Below are positions 16,329 to 24,535 of a DNA stretch of 55,036 bases, in pieces. Made by a program: the position numbers and the translations under genes. This stretch comes from Actinomyces oris (lineage in GTDB: Bacteria; Actinomycetota; Actinomycetes; Actinomycetales; Actinomycetaceae). Under the pieces are notes generated by a model. That model was given only the letters and a program-made list of their open reading frames with translations, was not told where the DNA came from and made no database searches. Every line of letters begins with the position of its first letter. The first letter of the stretch is position 1. The stretch spans positions 1 through 55,036 of the forward strand of contig NZ_MSKL01000021.1 of NCBI RefSeq assembly GCF_001937665.1, read 5' to 3'.

Positions 16329-17189
16329 ATGCAACGCCGCGACTTCCTGCTCTCTCTGGCCGCCGGAACCGCCGGATGCCTCAGCGCCTGCAACACCACA
16401 CAGCCGGCAGCTCGTTCCACCTCACCGGCCTCATCCTCAGCGCAGAGCTCACCCCCGGCCTCAAGGACCCCCTCCCCCACACCCTCACCGACGCCGTCGC
16501 TCAGCCCGCTCCATCTTCAGGACGGGCCGCCTCCGCTACCCGCCCCCAGTCCGGCTGACTCCCTCATCACCGGCCTGCCGGAGAACGTCGGCAACGTCGT
16601 CGCGATCACCATCGACGACGGCGTCGACTCCTCAGTCGTGGAGGCCTACCTGGATTTCGCCAAGGACTCGGGAGTCCGTCTGACCTTCTTCGTCACAGGT
16701 TGCTATCCGAGCTGGACCGACAACCGGGACAAGATGAAGCCCCTGGTGGAATCGGGACAGGTTCAGCTGGCCAACCACACCTGGACGCACCCCGACCTGA
16801 CGACACTGTCAGAGGGCGAGATCATCGATGAGCTCACCCAGTGCGAGAACCTGCTGCGCAACACCTATGGTGTTACCGGGGCACCCTTCATCCGGCCTCC
16901 CTACGGCGGCCGCAGCTCCTTCACCGACTCGGTCTGCGCCAAAGCGGGCTACACGACCACGACCATGTGGTACGGCTCCTTCGGAGACTCCGGGCAACTC
17001 ACGCCGGAGGTACTTCTCGGTGAGGCGCAGAAGTGGCTGCTCGCGCAACACATCGTCATCGGTCACGCGAACTTCCCCACCGTCACTCACGTCTACGGCC
17101 AGATCATCGATATCCTGCGTCAGCGCTCCCTGCAGACAGCCACACTCGACGACGTCTACTTCGGCCCCGGGCACAATCGTCACGTCTGA
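16329..17189 (+). CDS. Polysaccharide deacetylase (NodB-type) lipoprotein
   Basis: This 286-aa surface lipoprotein carries an RR-containing signal (MQRRDFLLSLAAGTAG) and lipobox LSAC with Cys21. A Ser/Thr/Pro-rich stalk (22-80) and a NodB homology domain (about 88-250) follow. The domain has TIDDG (94-98, equivalent to TFDDG with the catalytic Asp and metal Asp), HxxxHP (H150, H154) and RPPYG (189-193), so it looks active. Family members remove N-acetyl groups from peptidoglycan or other wall glycans. Its place beside the wall-glycopolymer locus suggests that substrate or the peptidoglycan it is joined to; this is inference. The stop lies 6 bp from the convergent tagD copy. Confidence 0.9.
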   Translation: MQRRDFLLSLAAGTAGCLSACNTTQPAARSTSPASSSAQSSPPASRTPSPTPSPTPSLSPLHLQDGPPPLPAPSPADSLITGLPENVGNVVAITIDDGVDSSVVEAYLDFAKDSGVRLTFFVTGCYPSWTDNRDKMKPLVESGQVQLANHTWTHPDLTTLSEGEIIDELTQCENLLRNTYGVTGAPFIRPPYGGRSSFTDSVCAKAGYTTTTMWYGSFGDSGQLTPEVLLGEAQKWLLAQHIVIGHANFPTVTHVYGQIIDILRQRSLQTATLDDVYFGPGHNRHV

Positions 17190-17195
17190 GGGCGC

Positions 17196-17615
17196 TCAAG
17201 CGCACGAGGGCCCCTGGACGACCTCCTGATCCTCGTAGCACGGCCGCGTCCGAGCGGAGCCGATCTCCGGGGTCCGCGGGAGGTAGGCGATCTCGCAACG
17301 GCCTTCGAGCTGCTCGTCGAAGGTGCCGATCCAGTCGTCGCCGATGACGAAGACATCAATGCCGTACTCATCGACGTCCCGGCTCTTCTGCCCCCAGGTC
17401 TGCTCGGGAACGACCAGGTCGACATAGCGAACGGCCTCAAGCATGGCCTTGCGCTGCTCATAGGAGAAGTAGGCGCGCTTCCCCTTGGAGGCACTGAACT
17501 CATCGGTCGATAGAGCGACAATGAGATAGTCGCCCATCGCCTTGGCCCGGCGCAGCAGCTCGATGTGCCCGTAGTGGAGCAGGTCGAAGGAGCCGTAGGT
17601 GATGACGCGTTTCAT
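17196..17615 (-). CDS. tagD: TagD-like glycerol-3-phosphate cytidylyltransferase, copy 1, degraded C-terminal motif
   Basis: TagD makes CDP-glycerol from glycerol-3-phosphate and CTP for teichoic-acid-type polymers. The 139-aa protein begins MKRVITYGSFDLLHYGH with the HxGH motif (H14, H17), and WGQK and GDDW are conserved. It closely matches the second copy at 35022-35414 over about 115 residues. It then diverges: the nucleotide-binding RTxGISTS-type motif reads RTPEIGSA here, against RTPEVSTT in copy 2, and is followed by an unrelated tail ending in a Cys-containing QGPSCA. Neither alternative frame restores the motif, so this is substitution and not a simple frameshift. Activity may be lost or altered. 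The ATG at 17615 has GAGGA 8 nt upstream; the open frame to 17642 is not needed. Confidence 0.88.
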   Translation of the reverse strand: MKRVITYGSFDLLHYGHIELLRRAKAMGDYLIVALSTDEFSASKGKRAYFSYEQRKAMLEAVRYVDLVVPEQTWGQKSRDVDEYGIDVFVIGDDWIGTFDEQLEGRCEIAYLPRTPEIGSARTRPCYEDQEVVQGPSCA

Positions 17616-18088
17616 TGGGATTGTCCTCATGGTTAGGGCCACCGTTTTTTGTATGAATCACACAAGAACCGATCGCATTGTCGTTGGTTGCGCGTATGGC
17701 AGTTGAACGCGCTCGCCGCTAAGTCTAGGCACCAAGCGATCCCCAAAAATCCTTTGTTACCCCTCTGAAGCAGGCTTTCAACTATGTCGGCCGTCACCCC
17801 CTATCACTTAACCCAATGAATGCGCGAAACCGCCGCCCCACGCCTCACCCCGGGCCGCCACAAGCTGAGGCCATCATGTGACAGAACCCCAGCATTCCGC
17901 GGTATCGCAACGATTACAAGCGGTTTCGGCACCGTCACAATAAACCCTGAACATCACAGTCTGATTGCAGACAAGCCAATCATGACGACTATCGCTTTTC
18001 CGACTCTTCAACACAACTACCGTTATAAGAAAACGAGTAAAGAAGGCCACCTCAGGCCTTTCCCGTCCTAGAAGACCGGAGGTCACCA
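17616..18088. other. AT-richer divergent regulatory region of the glycopolymer locus
   Basis: This 473-bp region separates tagD copy 1 (minus) from the plus-strand operon and is visibly richer in A/T than its surroundings. No gene is supported. It should contain divergent promoters. Confidence 0.5.
18024..18060 (+). promoter_or_regulatory. Tentative -10 box and leader hairpin before the glycopolymer operon
   Basis: TATAAG at 18024-18029 could be a -10 element; no good -35 is visible. A 6-bp hairpin AAGGCC/GGCCTT (18043-18048 with 18055-18060) lies 28 nt before the GTG start at 18089, whose ribosome binding site GGAGG is clear. This is a weak prediction. Confidence 0.25.
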
Positions 18089-18571
18089 GTGGTAGCAGTA
18101 GCTCCTGCCCGCACCCTCCCCCGCCCTTCCTGCACCACCTCACGCATCCCTTCCGTGGCCGCTTCGATGCCCGACCTCCCTTCCGATTTCTCGGCAGTGA
18201 CCCGAGACATAGCCTCCTGGGCTCTATGGCTCTTCCTGGCAACCCTCATCAGAACATTCTTATCAACGCATCGAATTCTTTATCCGCGCATGCTCCTGAT
18301 AGGATTCGCGGCCGCAACGCTCATTCAAATGACCGCCTGGTGCGTGACACGGTATTACTGGCCGTGGGCCTCCACGCGGGTCATGCCGTTCATCATCGTG
18401 GCAGGCACCGGGTTCGCTCTGGGTTCCTGCTTCCTCGACCTCACGACGGAGGTCCATCTCCTGCCGTGGACCGCCGGCCTCGCCGGGTCGGCCATCGCCA
18501 TGGCCGACCAGTGGCGGCGTCGGCTGAGATGGCGGGTTCAGGCACGGCGGGCTCTGGAGCCGGTCTCATGA
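18089..18571 (+). CDS. Small four-TM membrane protein, first gene of the glycopolymer operon
   Basis: I do not recognise this 160-aa family. A Pro/Ser-rich N-terminus (1-38) is followed by four predicted TM segments (about 42-60, 67-88, 95-115 and 122-141). The C-terminus is basic (RRRLRWRVQARR). The GTG start at 18089 has GGAGG 6 nt upstream. Its stop overlaps the start of the TagO-like gene (ATGA), so translation is coupled. The position suggests a helper of the lipid-linked initiation step or a polymerase/flippase accessory, but nothing in the sequence proves it. Confidence 0.8.
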   Translation: MVAVAPARTLPRPSCTTSRIPSVAASMPDLPSDFSAVTRDIASWALWLFLATLIRTFLSTHRILYPRMLLIGFAAATLIQMTAWCVTRYYWPWASTRVMPFIIVAGTGFALGSCFLDLTTEVHLLPWTAGLAGSAIAMADQWRRRLRWRVQARRALEPVS

Positions 18572-19608
18572 GGACCCTGCTCCTGGGCGGCCTCGTCGTG
18601 ACGGCAGTCGTCTCCGCCTCCTTGACTGCGGCTGTCATTCCGCTTCTGAAGAGAGCTCGCGTCATTGACGTACCCGAGGACAGGTCCCTCCACCGGTTTC
18701 CTGTTCCTCGCGGTGGCGGACTCGCCATCGTCCTGGCCGCCTCACTCGCCACCTGGACATCCATCCTCGTCGCGGCGCACCAGCAAGGCACTGCTCACAC
18801 GGTGATCAGGCTCGATGTCGCGCTCATGGGTCTGGCGACCGTGCTCACCTTCGCACTGCTCGGACTGATCGAGGACCTGTTCTCCGTGTCTGTCCGGACT
18901 CGCCTGGTTCTTCAGCTCGCCCTGGGTGCAGGACTCGGCCTGGTGGTACACAGCGCCTTCGAGGTCCCACTGTGGTGGACCCCGGCGATCTGTGTGGGCA
19001 CTGCCGCCCTGGTCAACGCCACGAACTTCATGGACGGCGCCAACGGCCTGGCCTGCAGCCACGCCCTGATGACCTCACTGTGGTACGTCCAGGTGGCGAT
19101 CGTGGCTCCGGTTCCCGGCCTGGGGCTCATCATGATATCGGTGGCCGGCGCGTGCCTCGGCTTCCTGCCCTTCAATACGCCCCACGCCAAGGTGTTCCTG
19201 GGCGACTCCGGCTCCTACGCCCTGGGCGGTGCCTGGGCCTTCGCCGTCACGGCCTGCCTCGCCCAGGGCGTGGCCGTGGAGGCTGCAGTCGCCCCCGTCC
19301 TCGTGCTTCTGGCGGATACCGGCTACACCCTGTGGATGCGGGTGAGAGCAGGCCAGTGCTGGTATGAGCCGCACCGGCTTCATGTCTACCAGCGCCTGGT
19401 CTGTGCCGGATGGCCGCACTGGGCCTCGGCTCTTCTGGTGACCCTGGCCGCGGCGTCGTGCTCCGCCCTGGCGGCAGGCAGTCTTCTCAGCCGCAGTCGG
19501 CTCTGGATACCCCAGGTCGCCATGGCGGCAGTCCTGATCCTCTACTTGCGGATGCCCTCCATCATCGGAGCGCCCAATCCCTTCCCCACCCTCCGAAGGG
19601 CGAGGTGA
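18568..19608 (+). CDS. TagO/WecA-like undecaprenyl-phosphate sugar-1-phosphate transferase
   Basis: The predicted reaction is transfer of HexNAc-1-phosphate from a UDP-sugar to undecaprenyl phosphate, the first step of wall glycopolymer synthesis. The 346-aa protein has about ten TMs. It has DVPEDRSLHRFPVPRGGG (34-51), NFMDGANG (153-160) and FLGDSGS (210-216), all hallmark motifs of the WecA/TagO/MraY superfamily. The usual DD pair of the cytoplasmic loop reads IEDLFSV here, so the first Asp is Glu. The ATG at 18568 overlaps the previous stop by 4 bp; the longer open frame from 18226 is an artefact of overlap. The gene feeds the glycosyltransferases that follow. Confidence 0.9.
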   Translation: MRTLLLGGLVVTAVVSASLTAAVIPLLKRARVIDVPEDRSLHRFPVPRGGGLAIVLAASLATWTSILVAAHQQGTAHTVIRLDVALMGLATVLTFALLGLIEDLFSVSVRTRLVLQLALGAGLGLVVHSAFEVPLWWTPAICVGTAALVNATNFMDGANGLACSHALMTSLWYVQVAIVAPVPGLGLIMISVAGACLGFLPFNTPHAKVFLGDSGSYALGGAWAFAVTACLAQGVAVEAAVAPVLVLLADTGYTLWMRVRAGQCWYEPHRLHVYQRLVCAGWPHWASALLVTLAAASCSALAAGSLLSRSRLWIPQVAMAAVLILYLRMPSIIGAPNPFPTLRRAR

Positions 19609-19612
19609 GGAC

Positions 19613-20887
19613 ATGCGCATCCTTCTTCTCAGCCACTACTGGGCACCGGAGGTCGGCGCTGCTCAACACCGTTGGAGCCGACTGGCCGAGGCGCTGATCT
19701 CACGTGGCCACGAGCTGGCGGTGTTGGCGCCGGCTCCCCACTACCCAGGAGGTCGTCTCCTGCAAGGAGGTGGGGCGCACATGGCCGGCTCGATCAGGCG
19801 AGACGTCACCGGAGCCATGGTGCATCGCACGATCTTCCGCCCCTACAGCAGCGGCGTGTGCGGGCGCGGTATCGATCAGATGGTCGCGGCGGCCGACTCC
19901 GTGCGCCTGGGGGTGGAGCGCTTCCGGGGAGCGAACCGACCCGACGTCATCCTCGGCTCGGTTCCCGGGCTCCCCACCCTTCCTGCAGCGCTCGCCGTCG
20001 GCAGGGTCCTACGCCGTCCGGTCGTGGTGGAGCTGCGAGACGCCTGGCCCGATGTGCTCCTGTCAGTCGCGCAGTGGTCCTCGCCTCCCGCCTGCTCATC
20101 GGCCATCACGCAGGCCCACCGAGCCCGCAGGCTGGACATCGTCAGCCGAGGTGCACGCACCCTTCTGCCACCCCTCATCACTCGCCTGGAGCGGGAGGCC
20201 ACGGCTGTGGTGACGACGACGGACTCCTTCGCGCAGGTCCTGCGCTCCCGCGGGGTACGCCGCGTGGTGACGGTGCGCAACACCGGCTCCACGATGCAGG
20301 CAGGCCGGCCTTCTGCCGGCCGACGCCGTTCAGACGGCGTCCTGAACGTGCTGTACCTGGGGACGGTGGGGCGCGCCCAGGGACTGGGCTTCGCGGTCAG
20401 GGCCGCGCACATCGCCCAGCAGAGCGGTACCCCGGTGGTACTGCGGATCGTCGGCGACGGCGCGCAGCTCCAGGAGGTCGCCGCCTTGGCCCGCAGACTC
20501 GGGGCCCCCGTGGAGATACACCCTCCTGTGCCCTGGACCGAGGTGGACCAGCACTACGCCTGGGCTGATACGGCCCTGGTGAGCCTGCAGAACTGGCCGG
20601 CCATGTCTGTGACGGTCCCGTCCAAGCTCTACGAGATCATGTCCACCGGACTGCACGTGTGCGCCTCGGTCGACGGTGAGGCTCGGCGCATCGTGGAGGA
20701 CGCCGGCTGCGGCGACGTCACTGCCCCGCAGGACCCGCAGGCCCTGGCATCCCTGTGGAGGGCTCTGGCTGCTGACCGCAGCCGTCTGGACGTGGTGGGT
20801 GGACGGCGTTGGCTGGCGGACCACGCCAACGCCGAGACCATGACGGACCGCTACGAGTCCCTCCTGAGGCAGGTTGTCGGTGACTGA
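19613..20887 (+). CDS. Glycosyltransferase family 4
   Basis: This 424-aa GT-B enzyme has an N-terminal Rossmann segment ILLLSHYWAPEVGAAQHRW with a family-typical acceptor loop. Its middle is VVVELRDAWPDVLLS, where DxWPD is characteristic of the WbuB/WcaI-type GT4 subgroup. Its C-terminal domain includes VLYLGTVGRAQGL and SKLYEIMSTGLHV. It probably adds the second or a later sugar to the lipid-linked primer at the cytoplasmic membrane face. It starts with ATG 4 nt after the TagO-like gene and its stop overlaps the next GT gene. Donor and acceptor cannot be read from the sequence. Confidence 0.88.
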   Translation: MRILLLSHYWAPEVGAAQHRWSRLAEALISRGHELAVLAPAPHYPGGRLLQGGGAHMAGSIRRDVTGAMVHRTIFRPYSSGVCGRGIDQMVAAADSVRLGVERFRGANRPDVILGSVPGLPTLPAALAVGRVLRRPVVVELRDAWPDVLLSVAQWSSPPACSSAITQAHRARRLDIVSRGARTLLPPLITRLEREATAVVTTTDSFAQVLRSRGVRRVVTVRNTGSTMQAGRPSAGRRRSDGVLNVLYLGTVGRAQGLGFAVRAAHIAQQSGTPVVLRIVGDGAQLQEVAALARRLGAPVEIHPPVPWTEVDQHYAWADTALVSLQNWPAMSVTVPSKLYEIMSTGLHVCASVDGEARRIVEDAGCGDVTAPQDPQALASLWRALAADRSRLDVVGGRRWLADHANAETMTDRYESLLRQVVGD

Positions 20888-22598
20888 CATCCAGATCCTG
20901 AGGAACCTGATGCTGCTGGGCACCTCCGCCACCCGGCAGCTGGTCGAGGATCCTGCGCTCCTGGTCCTGCAGGGGGCGCGTCGACTGTCTGAGCCCTGGC
21001 GCGGTCGGAGCGCTCGGTTGCTCGGCATCGGGGCGGGTGATCACGAGGTGCGCCGAGCACTGTCGGCATTCATCGCCGACAGGCCGGACACAGCCGGCGA
21101 CGCGCTGAGTCGGGCGGTACCACGGTCCGCCGCCGGCCGCCGGCTCGCCGCCGAGATGGCGATCCATCTCGGTTCCGCAGAGCGCAGGCATATTGATGCC
21201 GAGGGTCTGAGCCCCTCGGTGCGTGCGCGGGACCTGTGGTCCCGGGGACACCTGAGCACTGCGCTGAGCACATTGGAGGGGGCGCCCGGCTCCAGGGCGC
21301 TGTGGGCCCGTCTGCGTTCCCAGCTCGCCATGATGAGCCCGGGCTTCCACCTCCCCCGTTTCTCTCCCTCACCCGGCTGGACGGCTCCTGACCCGACTGA
21401 GCCGCTCCGGGTCCTTCACGTACTGACCAGTTCGCTGCCCCACACTCAGTCCGGCTACACCGTGCGCTCTCACGCGCTCCTGCGGGCGCAGTCCAGCGCC
21501 GGCATCGATGTGCGTGCGGTGACACGCATCGGTTACCCCGTGATCATCGGCAGGCCTGCGGCTCAGGCCAGCGACGTCGTCGACGGAGTCACTTACCGGC
21601 GGCTTCTTCCTGCGCGGTCACAGGCCTCCCCGATAGCCCGGCTCACACAGATGAGCCGCCTGCTGGCGCGGGAGGTGGAGGCCTTCTCCCCCCACGTGCT
21701 GCACACGACCACCAACTACGTCAACGCCCTGGTCACCCAGGCTGTGGCCCGCTCCTACGGTCTGCCCTGGGTCTATGAGATGCGAGGGGTGCTGGAGTGC
21801 ACCTGGGTGGCCTCCAGGCCGCCGAGCCAGCAGGCCGAGGCGCTGAGCTCTGAGCGCTTCACGCTGCTACGGGCCAAGGAGGCCGAGATGGCCCGGCAGG
21901 CCGACGCCGTTGTCGTCCTCTCACGGGTCCAGGCCGAGGACCTCACGGCCCGGGATGTCGACTCCAGCCGGATCACGGTCGTTCCCAACGCCGTGGACCA
22001 GGAGGTCCTCGAGGCCACCAGGCTGTCGCCGGCGGATGCGCGCCGACGGCTGGGACTGCCCCGCAGCGGCCTGTGGGTGGGGAGCGTCTCCTCCCTGGTG
22101 GGCTATGAGGGATTCGGCGTGCTTCTGCGGGCCGTGGCGCGCTGCCGCACTCGGGGGGTCGATGTCCGGTGCGCCGTGGTGGGCGACGGCGTCAGCCGTC
22201 CCGAGCTGGTGGCCCTGGCCGGAGAGCTGGGGCTGGAGAAGCCGGTGTGCGTCCTTCCCGGACGGGTGGACCGCGCAACGGCCCTGGACTGGTACCAGGC
22301 CCTGGACGTCTTCTGCGTGCCGAGACTGGATACACCGGTATGTCGGCTGGTGACACCCCTCAAGCCGATGACGGCGATGGCGCTGGGCCGGCCGGTCGTG
22401 GCCTCCGACCTTCCCGCGCTCAGCGAGCTCACCGCCTCAGCGGCGAATCGGTCCTTTCCCGCCGGTGACGTCGAGGCGCTCAGCCGAGTGCTGACCCGGC
22501 TGGCCGTTGGAGAGCCCCTGCCCTCCGCGTTTCACACGCCGCCCACCTGGAGTGGCAACGCAGTCCGTCAGGCCGAGATCTACGAGGAGCTGGTATGA
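20880..22598 (+). CDS. Glycosyltransferase family 4 with long N-terminal extension
   Basis: This 572-aa protein has a GT4 part at about 170-570: LHVLTSSLPHTQSGYTVRSH, PHVLHTTTNYVNAL, YEMRGVLE, VVPNAVD and GRPVVASDLPALSEL. The first 165 residues contain helices and no domain I can name. I prefer GTG 20880, which overlaps the previous stop (GTGACTGA) and has GAGGCAGG 6 nt upstream. TTG 20874 is also possible. Its stop overlaps the ABC permease start (ATGA). It is a likely second sugar transferase of the operon. Confidence 0.86.
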   Translation: MTDIQILRNLMLLGTSATRQLVEDPALLVLQGARRLSEPWRGRSARLLGIGAGDHEVRRALSAFIADRPDTAGDALSRAVPRSAAGRRLAAEMAIHLGSAERRHIDAEGLSPSVRARDLWSRGHLSTALSTLEGAPGSRALWARLRSQLAMMSPGFHLPRFSPSPGWTAPDPTEPLRVLHVLTSSLPHTQSGYTVRSHALLRAQSSAGIDVRAVTRIGYPVIIGRPAAQASDVVDGVTYRRLLPARSQASPIARLTQMSRLLAREVEAFSPHVLHTTTNYVNALVTQAVARSYGLPWVYEMRGVLECTWVASRPPSQQAEALSSERFTLLRAKEAEMARQADAVVVLSRVQAEDLTARDVDSSRITVVPNAVDQEVLEATRLSPADARRRLGLPRSGLWVGSVSSLVGYEGFGVLLRAVARCRTRGVDVRCAVVGDGVSRPELVALAGELGLEKPVCVLPGRVDRATALDWYQALDVFCVPRLDTPVCRLVTPLKPMTAMALGRPVVASDLPALSELTASAANRSFPAGDVEALSRVLTRLAVGEPLPSAFHTPPTWSGNAVRQAEIYEELV

Positions 22599-23509
22599 GC
22601 AGGTCGTCCTGGACCCCGTGGCCCGACGGGCAGCCGTTCTGGGGTGGCAGCTCCGAGGTCAGCGTCAGCGTCGTCGAACTCAGCGAGCTGTATCCGGTGG
22701 GCCGGCGCCCACCGCTGGTGGCCTACATCCGCCAGCTCTGGCAACGGCGGCATTTCATCTGGGCCGACGCCCGGGCCAAGGCCCTGGGTTCTCAGCGTGG
22801 CACCTTCCTGGGAAACGCATGGCTCATCGCCAAACCGATGCTCAATGCGATGGTCTACTTCGTCGTCTTCGGGCTGCTTCTGCAGACGAGCCGCGGTATT
22901 GACAACTTCATCGGCTACCTCATCATCGGTGTCACGTTCTTCCCGCCGCTGCAGCGGTCAGTGACCGGCGGTAGCCAGGTGATCATCGCCGGGAGGAACC
23001 TCATCCGGGGGTTCTCCTTCCCGCGGGCCGCCCTGCCCGCGTCGTACACGATTCGTAACGCGATCGACCTGGTCCCACCGATGATCGCCGTCCTCGTCCT
23101 CGTGGTGGTTCTTCCTCCTCACGCCTGGCCGAGCTGGCACTGGGTCCTCATCCTCCCGGTCCTGGCGCTTCAGGTGCTTCTGAGCCTGGGGCTGGCACTG
23201 GCCACCTCCCGTATCACCACGACGATTCCGGACATGCGGAATATCTGGCCCTTCCTGACGCAGTTCTGGTTCTACGCCTCGGGAGTCTTCTTCTCCTACG
23301 AACGTTTCATTGATCACCCGGTGATGCTGCGGGCCATGGATCTCAATCCCGGATACCTCATCATCACGATGTATCGGGACGCGATCCTGTACCAACGCGT
23401 CCCACAGGCTCACATGTGGCTCATTCTCAGTGCCTGGTCACTGGGGCTGACCGTGGTTTCCTTCGTGTTCTTCTGGGAGAAGGAGGAGGTCTACGGTGTC
23501 GAACGCTGA
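22595..23509 (+). CDS. ABC-2 polysaccharide export permease (TagG/Wzm type)
   Basis: This 304-aa inner-membrane half transporter moves lipid-linked polymer to the outer face. A 70-aa cytoplasmic N-terminus carries the amphipathic entry helix typical of TagG/Wzm (RQLWQRRHFIWADARAKAL). Six TMs lie between about 82 and 298, with GRNLIRGFSFPRAALP in the coupling region. It is coupled by ATGA overlap with the GT upstream and by a 14-bp overlap with the ATPase gene downstream. The pairing with a TagH-type ATPase identifies an ABC-dependent export route (no Wzx/Wzy genes are seen). Confidence 0.92.
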   Translation: MSRSSWTPWPDGQPFWGGSSEVSVSVVELSELYPVGRRPPLVAYIRQLWQRRHFIWADARAKALGSQRGTFLGNAWLIAKPMLNAMVYFVVFGLLLQTSRGIDNFIGYLIIGVTFFPPLQRSVTGGSQVIIAGRNLIRGFSFPRAALPASYTIRNAIDLVPPMIAVLVLVVVLPPHAWPSWHWVLILPVLALQVLLSLGLALATSRITTTIPDMRNIWPFLTQFWFYASGVFFSYERFIDHPVMLRAMDLNPGYLIITMYRDAILYQRVPQAHMWLILSAWSLGLTVVSFVFFWEKEEVYGVER

Positions 23510-24533
23510 GACCGGACCGAAGAATGAGCCAGCGGCCCTCCAAGCGGATGAGCCGGGAGACACGACGACGCCTTCCCCCATCGTCACGATGGCACCGGAT
23601 GCCGACTCGCGTCCCGCTGTCATGACCGCGGACGACGGTCACGAGGCCGGCATCGGCACCGCCACCGTTGTCGTCGACGACATTCGGGTGAGCTACCGGG
23701 CGCCCTCCACTGACGCCGAGGATCTGCGAGCAGCGTCCATGGCGCACAAGATCTTCCTGGGGCTGACGGGGCAGAGGCCGAAAGTGAGGATCGATGCCCT
23801 CAAGGGGATCTCGTTCGTGGCACACGCCGGGGAATCGATCGGCATCCTGGGGCGCAACGGTGCCGGGAAGTCCACGCTGCTTCGTATCATTGGCGGCCTG
23901 GAGACGCCGACCTCGGGAACAGTGAGCGCCCGTTCCAATCCGGTACTCCTGGGCGTCAATGCGGCCCTCGTCCCAGACCTTTCCGGCGAGCGCAATGTGC
24001 GCCTGGGCTGTCTGGCCATGGGGCTGAGTCCTCGACAGATCGAGGAGATCATTCCCGAGGTGATCGAGCTGGCCGGGATCGGGAAGGCCATCCACCGCCC
24101 GATGAAGACCTATTCCTCAGGAATGGCCTCACGTCTTCGGTTCGCGATCGCCGCCGCGGCGAACCCGGACATTCTCCTCATCGACGAGGCCCTGTCCACC
24201 GGTGATGCCGCGTTCAAGGAGCGCAGTGAGAACAAGATGACCGAGCTGCGGCGCGCAGCCGGAACGGTGTTCATCGTCAACCATGCCGCGCAGGTGGTCG
24301 AGGAGATGTGCACCCGGGCGCTGTGGCTCATGGACGGCGAGCTCATCGGAGATGGCCCGGGTCCCCAGATCGCCCATGACTACCGATGGTGGTCCTGGAA
24401 CATCGCCAAGGACAAACCGGACAAGGCCGCCAAGATTCTGGCCGAGTGCCAGGAGAAGTGGAAACCGGCAGAAGTGCGGCTCCAACGCTCGGAGAGCCGC
24501 ACACTGCCCTACCGACACGCTCGAGGAGTATGA
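23496..24533 (+). CDS. ABC export ATPase (TagH/Wzt type)
   Basis: This 345-aa ATPase powers the permease above. Walker A is GRNGAGKST (119-127), the signature is the divergent YSSGM (206-210) typical of TagH/Wzt, and Walker B is ILLIDEAL (226-233), followed by NHA in place of the usual H-loop THD. The N-terminal 55 aa are a low-complexity acidic lead. The C-terminal region after about 290 is short, so there is no Wzt-like carbohydrate-binding domain. The start is GTG at 23496 with GGAGGAGG upstream. Confidence 0.92.
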   Translation: MSNAETGPKNEPAALQADEPGDTTTPSPIVTMAPDADSRPAVMTADDGHEAGIGTATVVVDDIRVSYRAPSTDAEDLRAASMAHKIFLGLTGQRPKVRIDALKGISFVAHAGESIGILGRNGAGKSTLLRIIGGLETPTSGTVSARSNPVLLGVNAALVPDLSGERNVRLGCLAMGLSPRQIEEIIPEVIELAGIGKAIHRPMKTYSSGMASRLRFAIAAAANPDILLIDEALSTGDAAFKERSENKMTELRRAAGTVFIVNHAAQVVEEMCTRALWLMDGELIGDGPGPQIAHDYRWWSWNIAKDKPDKAAKILAECQEKWKPAEVRLQRSESRTLPYRHARGV

Positions 24534-24535
24534 CC

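Noticed and set aside
18226-18567. N-terminal extension of the TagO-like gene
   Set aside because: It overlaps the upstream membrane protein gene in another frame; ATG 18568 gives the normal N-terminus and an ATGA overlap.
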